From contig JBBILW010000003.1 in NCBI GenBank assembly GCA_037444725.1, forward strand, positions 1 through 38,804: a stretch of 38,804 bases of DNA, given 5' to 3'. The notes beneath the pieces were generated by a model. It did no database searches and had not been told where the DNA came from. It saw only the letters and a list, made by a program, of their open reading frames with translations. Numbering within the stretch: position 1 is the first letter of the stretch; each line of letters opens with the position of its first letter. This stretch comes from CAIKKG01 sp037444725 (GTDB lineage: Bacteria; Patescibacteriota; Minisyncoccia; UBA6257; GWB1-50-10). Shown here in pieces: positions 8,286-15,481 of this stretch. A program made the translations under genes and the position numbers.

Positions 8286-10724
8286 ATGAAGAAGTACGAT
8301 TTCGCGAAGATCGAGAAGAAGTGGCAGGCGGCCTGGCAGAAAAAGGGTGTGTATGAGCCGAAGCTCAAGACCGCGAAGAAGCCTTTTTATAATCTCATGA
8401 TGTTCCCGTATCCTTCTGCGGAAGGATTGCACGTGGGTAACATGTACGCGTTTACCGGTACTGATATTTTCGGGCGCGCGAAGCGCATGCAGGGCTACGA
8501 TGTGTTCGAGCCGATTGGATTGGACGGCTTCGGCATCCACTCGGAGAACTACGCGATGAAAATCGGCGCGCACCCCTTAAAGCTTTCCAAAATTTCGGGA
8601 AAGCGTTTTTATAAGCAGCTCGAAATGCTGGGGAACGGATTCGCATGGAAAGAGCGCCTCGAAACATACGACCCTGAGTACTACAAATGGACGCAGTGGC
8701 TCTTCGTGCAGATGTGGAAGCATGGACTCGCGTATCGTAAGAGGCAAGCGGTGAACTGGTGTCCGGGATGCAAAACCGTGCTCGCGGACGAGCAGGTTAT
8801 CGATGGGAAGTGTGAACGATGTTCGAGTGTCGCGGAAAAGAAAGATCTCGAGCAGTGGTTTTTCCGCATTACGAACTACGCCGAGCGTCTCTTGAACAAC
8901 CTCGCAAAAATCGATTGGTCAGAGCGCGTCACTATCGCGCAACGCAACTGGATTGGAAAGTCAGAGGGTGCGCACATTGATTTTCGCATCGACGGCCACG
9001 CGAACCATCTGATTCGCGTCTTTACCACACGCCCCGATACTCTTTTTGGCGCAACGTACGTCGTGCTCTCGCCCGAACACGAACTCATAAAGCATTTGCG
9101 CGAACTCATCGTGAATTACGATGAAGTGCAGAAATACGTGAAGGAGGCCTCACTCCGTTCCGAGGAGGACCGCATCGCGGAGAATAAGGAGAAGACCGGT
9201 ATTGAATTGAAGGGCGTGAAAGCGGTTAATCCGGCGAATGGCGCGCGCATTCCGATATTCGTTGCCGATTATGTGCTCTCGACGTACGGCACGGGCGCTA
9301 TCATGGCGGTGCCTGCACACGATGAGCGCGATTTCGCGTTTGCAAAAAAGTTCCATATCCCTGTAAAAATCGTGGTGAAGGGAGAATCGATTAAGCTCGA
9401 GGAACATCTTACGGAGGCATACACAGGCGAGGGGAGACTCGTGAATTCCGATAAGTTCGACGGCATGACCATCGAAGATGCAAAGTGGGCAATCACGAAA
9501 TTCGTGGGAGGTGAGCGCAAGGTGCAGTTTCGTCTCCGCGACTGGCTCGTCTCGCGGCAGCGGTACTGGAGCCCTCCTATCCCCATGATTTTTTGCGAAC
9601 ACTGCGCATTCAATAATCTTGGCGAACAGCGCGAAATGCCGGGTTGGTATGCGGTGCCGGAGAAGGATTTGCCGGTGAAATTGCCGTATGTAAAGGAATT
9701 CAGGCCCGAAGGAAAGGGAGAGTCTCCGCTTGCATCGGTTTCGTCCTTTTATAAGGTGAAATGTCCGCACTGCGGAAAAATCGCGCGCCGCGAAACCGAT
9801 GTGTCCGACACTTTCCTCGATTCAGCATGGTACTTCCTCCGTTATCCGAGCGTGGGCAATAAGAAAGCGGCATGGGATAAAGCGCTCACGAAGCGTTGGC
9901 TGCCCGTCAATATGTATATTGGCGGCGCGGAGCACTCTGTGTTGCATCTTCTGTATTCGCGTTTCGTAACGATGGTGATGAACGATCTCGGCTACGTGAA
10001 TTTCGATGAGCCGTTCACGAAATTCCGCGCGCACGGACTTCTCATAAAGGAGGGTGCGAAGATGTCGAAGTCAAAGGGTAATGTGGTGAACCCCGACGAG
10101 TACGTAAAAAAATTCGGCGCCGATTCGCTCCGCATGTACCTCATGTTTTTGGCTCCCTTCGAGCAGGGAGGTGATTTCCGCGACGCAGGAATCTTGGGTG
10201 TTACCCGTTTCCTCGACCGCGTATGGAAACTGGGCCAGCGCGTGATAGAAAAGAAACGTGCGAAGTCCGATGAACAGGTTGTCCGCGCGCTTCACAAAAC
10301 AATCAAGAAGGTAACCGAAGATATTGAGGCATTGCAGTACAACACGGCGGTCAGTGCGCTTATGGTATTCATGAACGAAGCGGAATCGCAGAGCGTCGGC
10401 AGGAAGGAATTTGAATCGCTCTTGAAGCTTATTGCGCCGTTCTCTCCGCACATCACTGAGGAGCTATGGACCGCGCTCGGCAACACGTCGTCAATTCATC
10501 GTTCTGCGTGGCCGAAATCCGACGCGAAATTCCTCAAGGAAGACACGTTTGACCTCATCATTCAGGTAAATGGTAAGTTGAGGGGCCGCATAAAAGCGCC
10601 GCTGAACGCGAGCGAAGCCCAGGCGCGCACGCTTGCAGAAAAAGAGATTCACGAATCGCTGAAAGGAGGAAAGATTCGCAAGGTGATATACGTGGCAAAC
10701 CGGCTTATCAATTTCGTTATATAG
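8286..10724 (+). CDS. leuS: Leucine--tRNA ligase
   Basis: Charges tRNA-Leu and edits mischarged products. 812 residues. The class I HIGH-like HVGN is at 49-52 and KMSKS at about K592. The CP1 editing domain has TTRPDTLFGATYVVL and the catalytic-site Asp block VPAHDERDFAF. Zinc-type CxxC pairs appear near CPGCK..CERC and CPHCGK. The C-terminal domain ends with VNGKLRGRIKAP. The open frame extends 12 codons upstream, but ATG 8286 sits 6 nt after a good -10 box and begins the conserved KYDFAKIEKKWQ. It forms an operon with the next gene (3-nt gap). Confidence 0.96.
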   Translation: MKKYDFAKIEKKWQAAWQKKGVYEPKLKTAKKPFYNLMMFPYPSAEGLHVGNMYAFTGTDIFGRAKRMQGYDVFEPIGLDGFGIHSENYAMKIGAHPLKLSKISGKRFYKQLEMLGNGFAWKERLETYDPEYYKWTQWLFVQMWKHGLAYRKRQAVNWCPGCKTVLADEQVIDGKCERCSSVAEKKDLEQWFFRITNYAERLLNNLAKIDWSERVTIAQRNWIGKSEGAHIDFRIDGHANHLIRVFTTRPDTLFGATYVVLSPEHELIKHLRELIVNYDEVQKYVKEASLRSEEDRIAENKEKTGIELKGVKAVNPANGARIPIFVADYVLSTYGTGAIMAVPAHDERDFAFAKKFHIPVKIVVKGESIKLEEHLTEAYTGEGRLVNSDKFDGMTIEDAKWAITKFVGGERKVQFRLRDWLVSRQRYWSPPIPMIFCEHCAFNNLGEQREMPGWYAVPEKDLPVKLPYVKEFRPEGKGESPLASVSSFYKVKCPHCGKIARRETDVSDTFLDSAWYFLRYPSVGNKKAAWDKALTKRWLPVNMYIGGAEHSVLHLLYSRFVTMVMNDLGYVNFDEPFTKFRAHGLLIKEGAKMSKSKGNVVNPDEYVKKFGADSLRMYLMFLAPFEQGGDFRDAGILGVTRFLDRVWKLGQRVIEKKRAKSDEQVVRALHKTIKKVTEDIEALQYNTAVSALMVFMNEAESQSVGRKEFESLLKLIAPFSPHITEELWTALGNTSSIHRSAWPKSDAKFLKEDTFDLIIQVNGKLRGRIKAPLNASEAQARTLAEKEIHESLKGGKIRKVIYVANRLINFVI

Positions 10725-10727
10725 ACA

Positions 10728-11657
10728 ATGAAGAATCTCTCAATAATCTTCGTCCTCTTTCTCATTGTGTTCGGAATATTTGTCGTTGCGCAGGTATTGA
10801 GAGGCGATGGCCTCCTTACGTGGATTCATCTTCCCAAGCTCGGCGCAGGCTCGACATTGGGCTCGTATATTGAGATGCCAAAAAACGGCGATCGCGTGCT
10901 CTATCCAAAGGAGTCCGGCCCGGTATCGGGAGGTGCGGCAACTGCGCTACCGCAGGAAGCAACCGCATCGAATAACTCTCCCTATTATAAAAAAGTGTAT
11001 TTCGGTTCCATGCAGCGCCCGTATACGGCGAATGATACGCGTGCTTCTTTTACGCTCTATGCGGATTCGTCGCTCAGTGCTCCGATTGATATAACGGGTT
11101 GGAAAGTGAAGGGGAATGGCGCGTACGGATTTGTACTCCCTACGGCAGTCGCAAGTTTTGAACGCACCATGATTATGTACACCTCCGCATTCCACGGCAC
11201 GGACCATATTGTGTTGCGCTCCGGCGATTACGCGACATTTTACAGTGCCGCGAGCCCCATGAGCGGCGTGAGCTTGCGCCTCAATAAGTGCACGGGGTAT
11301 CTCAATGAAAACTACAGTTTTTCACCGAGCCTGCCGTATGAGTGTCCGCGCATTGAGAGTCCTCGCACGGCGTATTTTACGGGTAAGTGTCAGGAATATT
11401 TGAGGACAATTAGTTCGTGCCATACGCCGACGCAGGAATCGATAAACGCCTCGCTTGATGTGAGTGATGTCGAGTGCCGCGCGTTTATAAGCAGGCTGAC
11501 CTACGACGGCTGCTTTGCGGACCATCGTGCCGATGCGGATTTCTACTCGCGCGAGTGGCGGGTATGGTTAAACCAGTTATTGCCGTTTGATGTATTGCAC
11601 GACAGAATCGTGCTCTATGACAATCAGGGGCTCGTGGTAAACGAGTACACGTACTAG
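10728..11657 (+). CDS. Secreted/anchored protein with a lamin-tail-like domain
   Basis: 309 residues. An N-terminal hydrophobic anchor (residues 3-24) is followed by a low-complexity linker. A beta-rich domain with DITGWKVKGN, a VLPTAV strand and DHIVLRSGDYATFYSA resembles the lamin tail (LTD) fold common on CPR surface proteins. The final DRIVLYDNQGLVVNEYTY is the standard last strand of such domains. Between them lies a cysteine-containing insert (about six Cys: NKCTGY, YECP, GKCQEY, SSCHT, VECRAF, DGCF) that may form disulfides. It is co-transcribed with leuS. Its TAG overlaps the stop of the convergent protease gene in the palindrome CTAG. Confidence 0.7.
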   Translation: MKNLSIIFVLFLIVFGIFVVAQVLRGDGLLTWIHLPKLGAGSTLGSYIEMPKNGDRVLYPKESGPVSGGAATALPQEATASNNSPYYKKVYFGSMQRPYTANDTRASFTLYADSSLSAPIDITGWKVKGNGAYGFVLPTAVASFERTMIMYTSAFHGTDHIVLRSGDYATFYSAASPMSGVSLRLNKCTGYLNENYSFSPSLPYECPRIESPRTAYFTGKCQEYLRTISSCHTPTQESINASLDVSDVECRAFISRLTYDGCFADHRADADFYSREWRVWLNQLLPFDVLHDRIVLYDNQGLVVNEYTY

Positions 11658-12700
11658 GAGCGTTCGGTGAGCGTAACTGAAATTTTCTCTTCAGCTTCAT
11701 CACGGAGAAGCGTGAGAGTTACCACTTCACCCACAGCACTTGTCTCGAGATAGTCCTGGATACTCATGTCCGGGACTATTTTTTTACCATTCCAGGCGAG
11801 AATGATGTCGTTCTCGCGGATGCCCGCTCTGTCCGCTGGGCTTGATGCGACCACCGCGCTGTCCATCGGGTGTTCTTTCGTGATGAGCGCTCCGTAATCT
11901 ACGGGAAGATGAAGTTTTTCTTTGAAATCGGGATTAATCATGAGGTAGCGCACGCCAAACAGTGGACGGCGGATGCGCCCGTATTTTTTGACGTCGGCAA
12001 GATCGCGCGCGGCGGCATTAATAGGAATGGCAAAGCTGATATTTTCTGCGCCGGTGACTACAGCCGCGTTAATGCCGATAACTTCGCCGAAAATATTGAC
12101 GAGCGGTCCGCCCGAGTTGCCGGGGTTGATTGCGGCATCGGTCTGGATGAGGCCGCGCATTTCCTGTGCGGGCGCCTTGGGGTCGGCATGCGCCGAAACG
12201 GCACGGGAGAGACCCGATACAAGCCCCATCGATACGGTGTTTTTAAAAATGCCGAGCGCGTTGCCGAATGCGAGCACGGTCTGCCCGAGCTCGATTTCGT
12301 TGGAATTACCGAGGCGCACAGTGGGGAGTGACTTGTTCGCGGAAATGCTTAAAATTGCCACGTCGTCTACCGGATCGCGGGCGAGAAGTGTTGCGGGGTA
12401 GGTTACGCCGTCATTCGTGATAACGGAATAAGCCACGTTGGGCTCTTCTATTACGTGCCGATTGGTGAGGATGATACCTTTTTTGTCTACTATAAAGCCG
12501 GACCCTCCGCCAACTTCCACCATGCCGTGCGCATCCACCTTTTCCGGAGGGATATTGAAGTGTGCTTGGGCGGATTTCCGTTTGTGCGCGCTCTCAAACT
12601 CCTTTTCCAGGTCCTCAAGTTTGCGCGTTAAAACTACCGACACGACCGCCGGCATTACGTTGCGTACTGTTTTTACAATTCTCGAATTCTCGCGTCTCAT
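11654..12700 (-). CDS. HtrA/DegQ-type serine protease with one PDZ domain
   Basis: 348 residues. Trypsin-like catalytic triad H82 (ILTNRHVIEE), D113 (DPVDDVAIL) and S196 (NPGNSGGP), then one PDZ domain at about 255-345 (SSPADRAGIRENDIILAWNG). Family members degrade or refold damaged envelope proteins. No signal peptide or transmembrane helix is visible: the N-terminus is basic and then coiled-coil-like (LEDLEKEFESAHKRKS). The protein therefore appears cytoplasmic or peripherally attached, which is unusual. ATG 12700 follows a TGATACAAT extended -10 box by 7 nt, so truncation by a wrong start is unlikely. Confidence 0.9.
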   Translation of the reverse strand: MRRENSRIVKTVRNVMPAVVSVVLTRKLEDLEKEFESAHKRKSAQAHFNIPPEKVDAHGMVEVGGGSGFIVDKKGIILTNRHVIEEPNVAYSVITNDGVTYPATLLARDPVDDVAILSISANKSLPTVRLGNSNEIELGQTVLAFGNALGIFKNTVSMGLVSGLSRAVSAHADPKAPAQEMRGLIQTDAAINPGNSGGPLVNIFGEVIGINAAVVTGAENISFAIPINAAARDLADVKKYGRIRRPLFGVRYLMINPDFKEKLHLPVDYGALITKEHPMDSAVVASSPADRAGIRENDIILAWNGKKIVPDMSIQDYLETSAVGEVVTLTLLRDEAEEKISVTLTERS

Positions 12701-12707
12701 GCATTCA

Positions 12708-12716
12708 TTGTATCAA
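12708..12716 (-). promoter_or_regulatory. Extended -10 promoter, leaderless protease mRNA
   Basis: TG-A-TACAAT on the minus strand with 7 nt to ATG 12700. No good -35 box is seen, consistent with an extended -10. Confidence 0.6.
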
Positions 12717-12744
12717 ACAATGGGGCGCGAGCGTTGCGGGAATA

Positions 12745-13299
12745 TTACTTTTTACAGATGTATACAAACGCAGGGGGCAGGTTCTGCCATGCGATGCGCG
12801 AAGTGCTGACCGATGCAAAGGTTTGTTTCAGAAGTTTTTTGAAGCGCACACCACCGGGCAAAAATTGACTGTGCACGTAGGCAAAAGTGACGAATGTCCC
12901 GCCATCGCACAATGAGCGATGAGCGGCGCTCAGCGTTTCTTTTTGAATGTCCTCGCTGAAAATGGTCCAAGGAAGCCCAGAAATAATGCGGTCGCAGCAT
13001 GTTTTGCCGTTTTCTGCGAGATGGCGCTCAATTGAAGATGCAGAATCTTCATAAAAGTGCACTGAAGGGAAATGAGCGCGCAATTGCTCCATAAAATCAT
13101 GGTCCCGCTCTATCGCAAGATAGAAAGCGTCGCGGGGAAGCTTTTGAAGTGCGGCATGTGTAAACACACCCGTGCCGGGGCCGAATTCAACAACGGCATG
13201 AGCGGAGCGGAGATCTGCGAGGTCGGTAATGAGTTCCGACAATTCGTTTCCCGAAGCGGCGATTGCCCCCGCGATGTGAGGTTTTCTAAAGAAGTCCAA
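12745..13299 (-). CDS. SAM-dependent methyltransferase, PmtA/RsmA-like
   Basis: 184 residues of class I methyltransferase fold. Motif I is VEFGPGTGVFT, the acidic end of strand 2 AIERD, and motif IV SGLPWTIF. The SGLP form of motif IV and the C-terminal GGTFVTFAY resemble phospholipid N-methyltransferases (PmtA) more than the NPPY of rRNA dimethylases. Substrate is not certain. The start is TTG at 13299, chosen because it is 8 nt after a perfect TATAAT; the nearby ATG at 13310 is out of frame and soon hits a stop. Confidence 0.75.
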   Translation of the reverse strand: MDFFRKPHIAGAIAASGNELSELITDLADLRSAHAVVEFGPGTGVFTHAALQKLPRDAFYLAIERDHDFMEQLRAHFPSVHFYEDSASSIERHLAENGKTCCDRIISGLPWTIFSEDIQKETLSAAHRSLCDGGTFVTFAYVHSQFLPGGVRFKKLLKQTFASVSTSRIAWQNLPPAFVYICKK

Positions 13300-13307
13300 T
13301 ACGCTCC

Positions 13308-13336
13308 ATTATACGGCGGAATGTCGCGCGGGTAAA
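13308..13336 (-). promoter_or_regulatory. Promoter of the methyltransferase gene
   Basis: Minus strand TTTACC (13336-13331), 17 bp, TATAAT (13313-13308), 8 nt to a TTG start. The -35 box overlaps the T tract of the upstream terminator. Confidence 0.6.
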
Positions 13337-13366
13337 TAAAAACGCCCGCGTGCGATGCGCGGGCGT
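13335..13366 (-). terminator. Terminator of the zinc-protein gene at 13378
   Basis: 9-bp GC-rich stem (13342-13350 with 13358-13366); the T-rich run is on the minus strand, in the direction of the 13947-13378 gene. Confidence 0.75.
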
Positions 13367-13377
13367 CTATATCGTTT

Positions 13378-13947
13378 CTACTCCTCGAATCTCGGCATGC
13401 CGCTTGCAGAATCAATCGAGAGCATCAGCGGGTACTTCCATTCCCGCATGAGCTCCTTGATCCGCGAGAGCTCGAGCGGGGGGATTGGCGCCACGTCGGG
13501 CGGCAGCGCAACGAGTGTGCCATTCTTGCGTACGTACTTCTTGCCGTCAATCACCTCGACTTCGTAAGTGTTGTGAGCCCGATGTTCCGGATCGCATTCT
13601 CTGGCTCGTCGCGAGTAGTCGCGGATTGCATTGCCATGTTCACCGCAAAGGAGGTGCAGCTCCGCGACGTCGCACCCCTTTTCGTGCGCGAAGCCTTCGA
13701 AAAACAGCAAGTACAACTGGCGCAGCGGCACAATCTTCATGCAGCGCGAGCAGTAACCGAGCTTCCGCTCAGCAAGCTCCGCCTTGAAGAGCTCGAGCCA
13801 CTTCGCATTGTACTTCTCCACAAACTGGCGCAATTCCCGCTGGCGCGCGTCAAGCTTCTGCCGCAGATGTCCGATGATGCGCTCGGCCTCTCGTGTCTGA
13901 TGTATCAGAAAGTTGAGCTCGCAGTTGCATGTATCTCTGCCTTGCAT
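13378..13947 (-). CDS. Uncharacterised cysteine-rich (zinc-binding) protein
   Basis: 189 residues. An N-terminal CNC is followed by a ~50-residue coiled coil (HQTREAERIIGHLRQKLDAR...). Then comes a CSRC (YCSRCMKIVP) and a partner CGEHGN, suggesting a zinc finger. The C-terminus is proline-rich then helical (SRIKELMREWKYPLML). ATG 13947 is preferred over an ATG 17 codons upstream because it has an AAGGGG ribosome-binding site. It has its own promoter and terminator. I do not recognise the family. Confidence 0.65.
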   Translation of the reverse strand: MQGRDTCNCELNFLIHQTREAERIIGHLRQKLDARQRELRQFVEKYNAKWLELFKAELAERKLGYCSRCMKIVPLRQLYLLFFEGFAHEKGCDVAELHLLCGEHGNAIRDYSRRARECDPEHRAHNTYEVEVIDGKKYVRKNGTLVALPPDVAPIPPLELSRIKELMREWKYPLMLSIDSASGMPRFEE

Positions 13948-13984
13948 AAACGCCCCTTTTGGGTTGGAGATATGTACTGCGGAC

Positions 13985-14013
13985 ATCCTACGCCTCAAAT
14001 ATTAGAAAAGCAA
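13985..14013 (-). promoter_or_regulatory. Promoter of the 13947-13378 gene
   Basis: Minus strand TTGCTT (14013-14008), 17 bp, TAGGAT (13990-13985); about 30 nt of leader with AAGGGG before the ATG. Confidence 0.55.
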
Positions 14014-14020
14014 CATAAAC

Positions 14021-14048
14021 AAAAAAGCGCCTTTCGGCGCCTTTTTTT
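14021..14048. terminator. Terminator downstream of the tRNA-Arg/tRNA-Ser pair
   Basis: GCGCC-TTTC-GGCGC hairpin bordered by A and T runs on both sides. It ends the minus-strand tRNA transcript before the promoter of the next minus-strand gene. Confidence 0.8.
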
Positions 14049-14051
14049 GTG

Positions 14052-14138
14052 CGGAGGGGGAGAGATTTGAACTCTCGAGGGACTTTCATCCCTGCACGAT
14101 TTCGAGTCGTGTGCCTTCGACCACTCAGCCACCCCTCC
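14052..14138 (-). tRNA. tRNA-Ser (CGA)
   Basis: 87-nt class II tRNA. 7-bp acceptor stem GGAGGGG/CCCCTCC with discriminator G, anticodon loop CTCGAAA between CACGA and TCGTG, long variable arm. CCA is not encoded. It reads TCG codons. Confidence 0.95.
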
Positions 14139-14160
14139 TTATGTGCTGCGCATTCTTGTG

Positions 14161-14232
14161 TGCCCTCGCGAGGAATCGAACCTCGATCGACTCGTTAGGA
14201 GTGAGCCGTTCTATCCATTGAACTACAAGGGC
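14161..14232 (-). tRNA. tRNA-Arg (CCT)
   Basis: 72 nt, acceptor GCCCTTG/CGAGGGC, discriminator A, anticodon loop CTCCTAA. The last pair of the anticodon stem is an A-C mismatch. It lies upstream of tRNA-Ser(CGA) on the same strand. CCA is not encoded. Confidence 0.92.
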
Positions 14233-14285
14233 TCCCATGCACGGCAATCTATTTATACGATAAGTCGGAGGCGGTGTAAAGAATA

Positions 14286-14314
14286 TTGCCGTTTTTAAAA
14301 GGTTTCGGTATGAT
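14286..14314 (+). promoter_or_regulatory. Promoter of the tRNA-Val/tRNA-Ala pair
   Basis: TTGCCG (14286-14291), 17 bp, TATGAT (14309-14314), 11 nt before the tRNA. Confidence 0.75.
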
Positions 14315-14325
14315 AGTTGAGTTCA

Positions 14326-14397
14326 GGGCGTTTAGCTCAGTGGTAGAGCGTCACATTGACATTGTGAAGGTCGCAGGTTCAATCCCTGCAACGCCCA
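14326..14397 (+). tRNA. tRNA-Val (GAC)
   Basis: 72 nt, acceptor GGGCGTT/AACGCCC, discriminator A, anticodon loop TTGACAT between TCACA and TGTGA, T arm GCAGGTTCAATCCCTGC. CCA is not encoded. Confidence 0.96.
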
Positions 14398-14408
14398 CAG
14401 AAATTTCC

Positions 14409-14479
14409 GGGCCTATAGTAAAGTGGCATTACGCCTCCATGGCATGGAGGAGGTCGGGGTTCGATTCCCCGTAGGTCCA
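14409..14479 (+). tRNA. tRNA-Ala (GGC)
   Basis: 71 nt. Anticodon loop ATGGCAT between CCTCC and GGAGG. The acceptor stem carries the G3-U70 pair that identifies tRNA-Ala. CCA is not encoded. Its 3' end is repeated, inverted and direct, in the element that follows. Confidence 0.93.
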
Positions 14480-14487
14480 CAATCATT

Positions 14488-14514
14488 AAACACCGCTCTT
14501 GTGAGCGGTGTTTT
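14488..14514 (+). terminator. Terminator after tRNA-Ala
   Basis: 11-bp stem with TTGT loop (14488-14498 with 14503-14513) and TTTT; it separates tRNA-Ala from the structured element. Confidence 0.8.
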
Positions 14515-14528
14515 GATTTGTCATACTA

Positions 14529-14653
14529 AGGGGAATCGAACGGGAAGGGGGTCGGGGAAACGGGAGTTTCCCCGTGGCGGAGCACACGAACCGCTGGGTT
14601 CGTGAGAGGCGAGTAATATGCGCGAGCCGACGTTCGCTTCCCCGTAGGTCCAC
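14529..14653 (+). repeat. tRNA-tail structured element 1 (after tRNA-Ala)
   Basis: The left end (14530-14541) is the reverse complement of the tRNA-Ala T-arm. The right end (14631-14653) is a direct copy of the last 23 nt of the tRNA gene region (21/23 match). Between them lie hairpin 1 (14553-14574, 9 bp, loop GGGA), a linker with GGCGGAGCA, hairpin 2 (14585-14604, 8 bp, loop GCTG) and the motif GAGAGGCGAG (14604-14613). The core is nearly identical to that of element 2 at 31380. The MazG-like ORF starts 2 nt beyond its end. Function unknown. Confidence 0.8.
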
Positions 14654-14655
14654 AC

Positions 14656-14967
14656 ATGAAAAAGTACCAGGAAGAACTGGACAAATGGTTCAAGGAACAT
14701 AACTGGGAATACTGGTCGCCCCTTTCTATCCTTGCGCGCTTATTTGAAGAGGGAGGAGAATTCGCTCGTCTCGTGAATCATCTCTACGGCGACAAGCCAA
14801 AAAAGAGCAGCGAAAAAGAACAGGAGCTCGAAGAGGAGATAGGAGACATTCTTTATACGCTTATCTGCTTCGCGAATGCGAATAATGTTGATCTCGACCG
14901 AGCGATACGGAAGAGCATCGACAAAGTGACGGTGCGGGATAAAGATAGATTTAACAAAACAAAATGA
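14656..14967 (+). CDS. MazG-like nucleotide pyrophosphohydrolase
   Basis: 103 residues, all alpha. Metal-binding pattern EEGGE (residues ~31-35) and EEIGD (~61-65), then LYTLICFANANNVDLDRAI, as in the MazG-like half-domain proteins that hydrolyse NTPs or dNTPs to monophosphates (house-cleaning). The ATG lies 3 nt after the position equivalent to the tRNA discriminator in the copied tRNA-Ala end, without a Shine-Dalgarno. It overlaps the following membrane gene by ATGA. Confidence 0.8.
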   Translation: MKKYQEELDKWFKEHNWEYWSPLSILARLFEEGGEFARLVNHLYGDKPKKSSEKEQELEEEIGDILYTLICFANANNVDLDRAIRKSIDKVTVRDKDRFNKTK

Positions 14968-15278
14968 AGAAAAACGAATATATTTTGAAAAGCTTTATGC
15001 GCGCGGGCGGAGTTTTTGCATATGTATCCGCGCTCGTTTCTATTGCCTTCCTTACACAGGGAATGTCAAAAAACTTTCCGGATATTCTTGCGCCGGTTTT
15101 CATGCTGACCATATTCATCATCTCGGCATCAGTAACGGGCTATCTCGTTCTTGGAAAACCTATCGAGCTCTATCTTGGCGGAGCAAAGCGTGAAGCGGTC
15201 AAAATGCTCTTCGCGACCATAGCGTGGCTCGCCCTCTTCCTTATTGTTGTGGCTGGAGTGCTTATTCTCGCTCAGTAG
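14964..15278 (+). CDS. Small membrane protein, three helices
   Basis: 104 residues with hydrophobic segments at about 15-33, 42-62 and 81-102 and a short GKPIELYLGGAKRE loop between helices 2 and 3. It starts with the ATG of the ATGA overlap with the MazG-like gene, so it is translationally coupled. No family recognised. Confidence 0.65.
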   Translation: MKKNEYILKSFMRAGGVFAYVSALVSIAFLTQGMSKNFPDILAPVFMLTIFIISASVTGYLVLGKPIELYLGGAKREAVKMLFATIAWLALFLIVVAGVLILAQ

Positions 15279-15282
15279 AAAT

Positions 15283-15317
15283 AAAAAACCGCCCAATGTA
15301 GCAAGGGGCGGTTTTTT
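15283..15317. terminator. Bidirectional terminator
   Basis: 12-bp stem AAAAAACCGCCC with GGGCGGTTTTTT. It serves the membrane-protein operon on the plus strand and the tiny basic gene on the minus strand. Confidence 0.88.
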
Positions 15318-15318
15318 G

Positions 15319-15396
15319 TTATCGGTGGCGCAAGCTTACCTTCTTGCCTGCCTTTTTTGCGTGCTTCTTGCGCGCTACCTTTCGCTTCTTATTCAT
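15319..15396 (-). CDS. Very small Lys/Arg-rich basic protein (25 aa)
   Basis: The ORF MNKKRKVARKKHAKKAGKKV... ends SLRHR and contains no acidic residue. More than half of its residues are Lys, Arg or His. It is a real transcription unit by context: a near-consensus promoter (TTGTGC-17-TATAAT) ends 8 nt before the ATG and an intrinsic terminator begins right at the stop. The charge suggests binding to rRNA, tRNA or DNA, like the tiny ribosome-associated basic peptides. I cannot assign a family. Confidence 0.6.
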   Translation of the reverse strand: MNKKRKVARKKHAKKAGKKVSLRHR

Positions 15397-15404
15397 GTAC
15401 GCCT

Positions 15405-15433
15405 ATTATAGAACAAATACTTCATAGGCACAA
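15405..15433 (-). promoter_or_regulatory. Strong promoter of the 25-aa basic gene
   Basis: Minus strand TTGTGC (15433-15428), 17 bp, TATAAT (15410-15405), 8 nt to ATG. Confidence 0.7.
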
Positions 15434-15439
15434 GTTTTG

Positions 15440-15468
15440 TTTACAGAGCGCCGGCTTTCGGGTAGACT
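15440..15468 (+). promoter_or_regulatory. Promoter of tRNA-Ser (TGA)
   Basis: TTTACA (15440-15445), 17 bp, TAGACT (15463-15468), 13 nt before the tRNA. It is divergent from the promoter of the basic peptide. Confidence 0.65.
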
Positions 15469-15481
15469 GGAATTCATAAAT

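Noticed and set aside
10728..11657. Lipoprotein signal for the lamin-tail-like protein
   Set aside because: The N-terminal helix has no lipobox cysteine, so it is better described as an uncleaved or type I signal/anchor.
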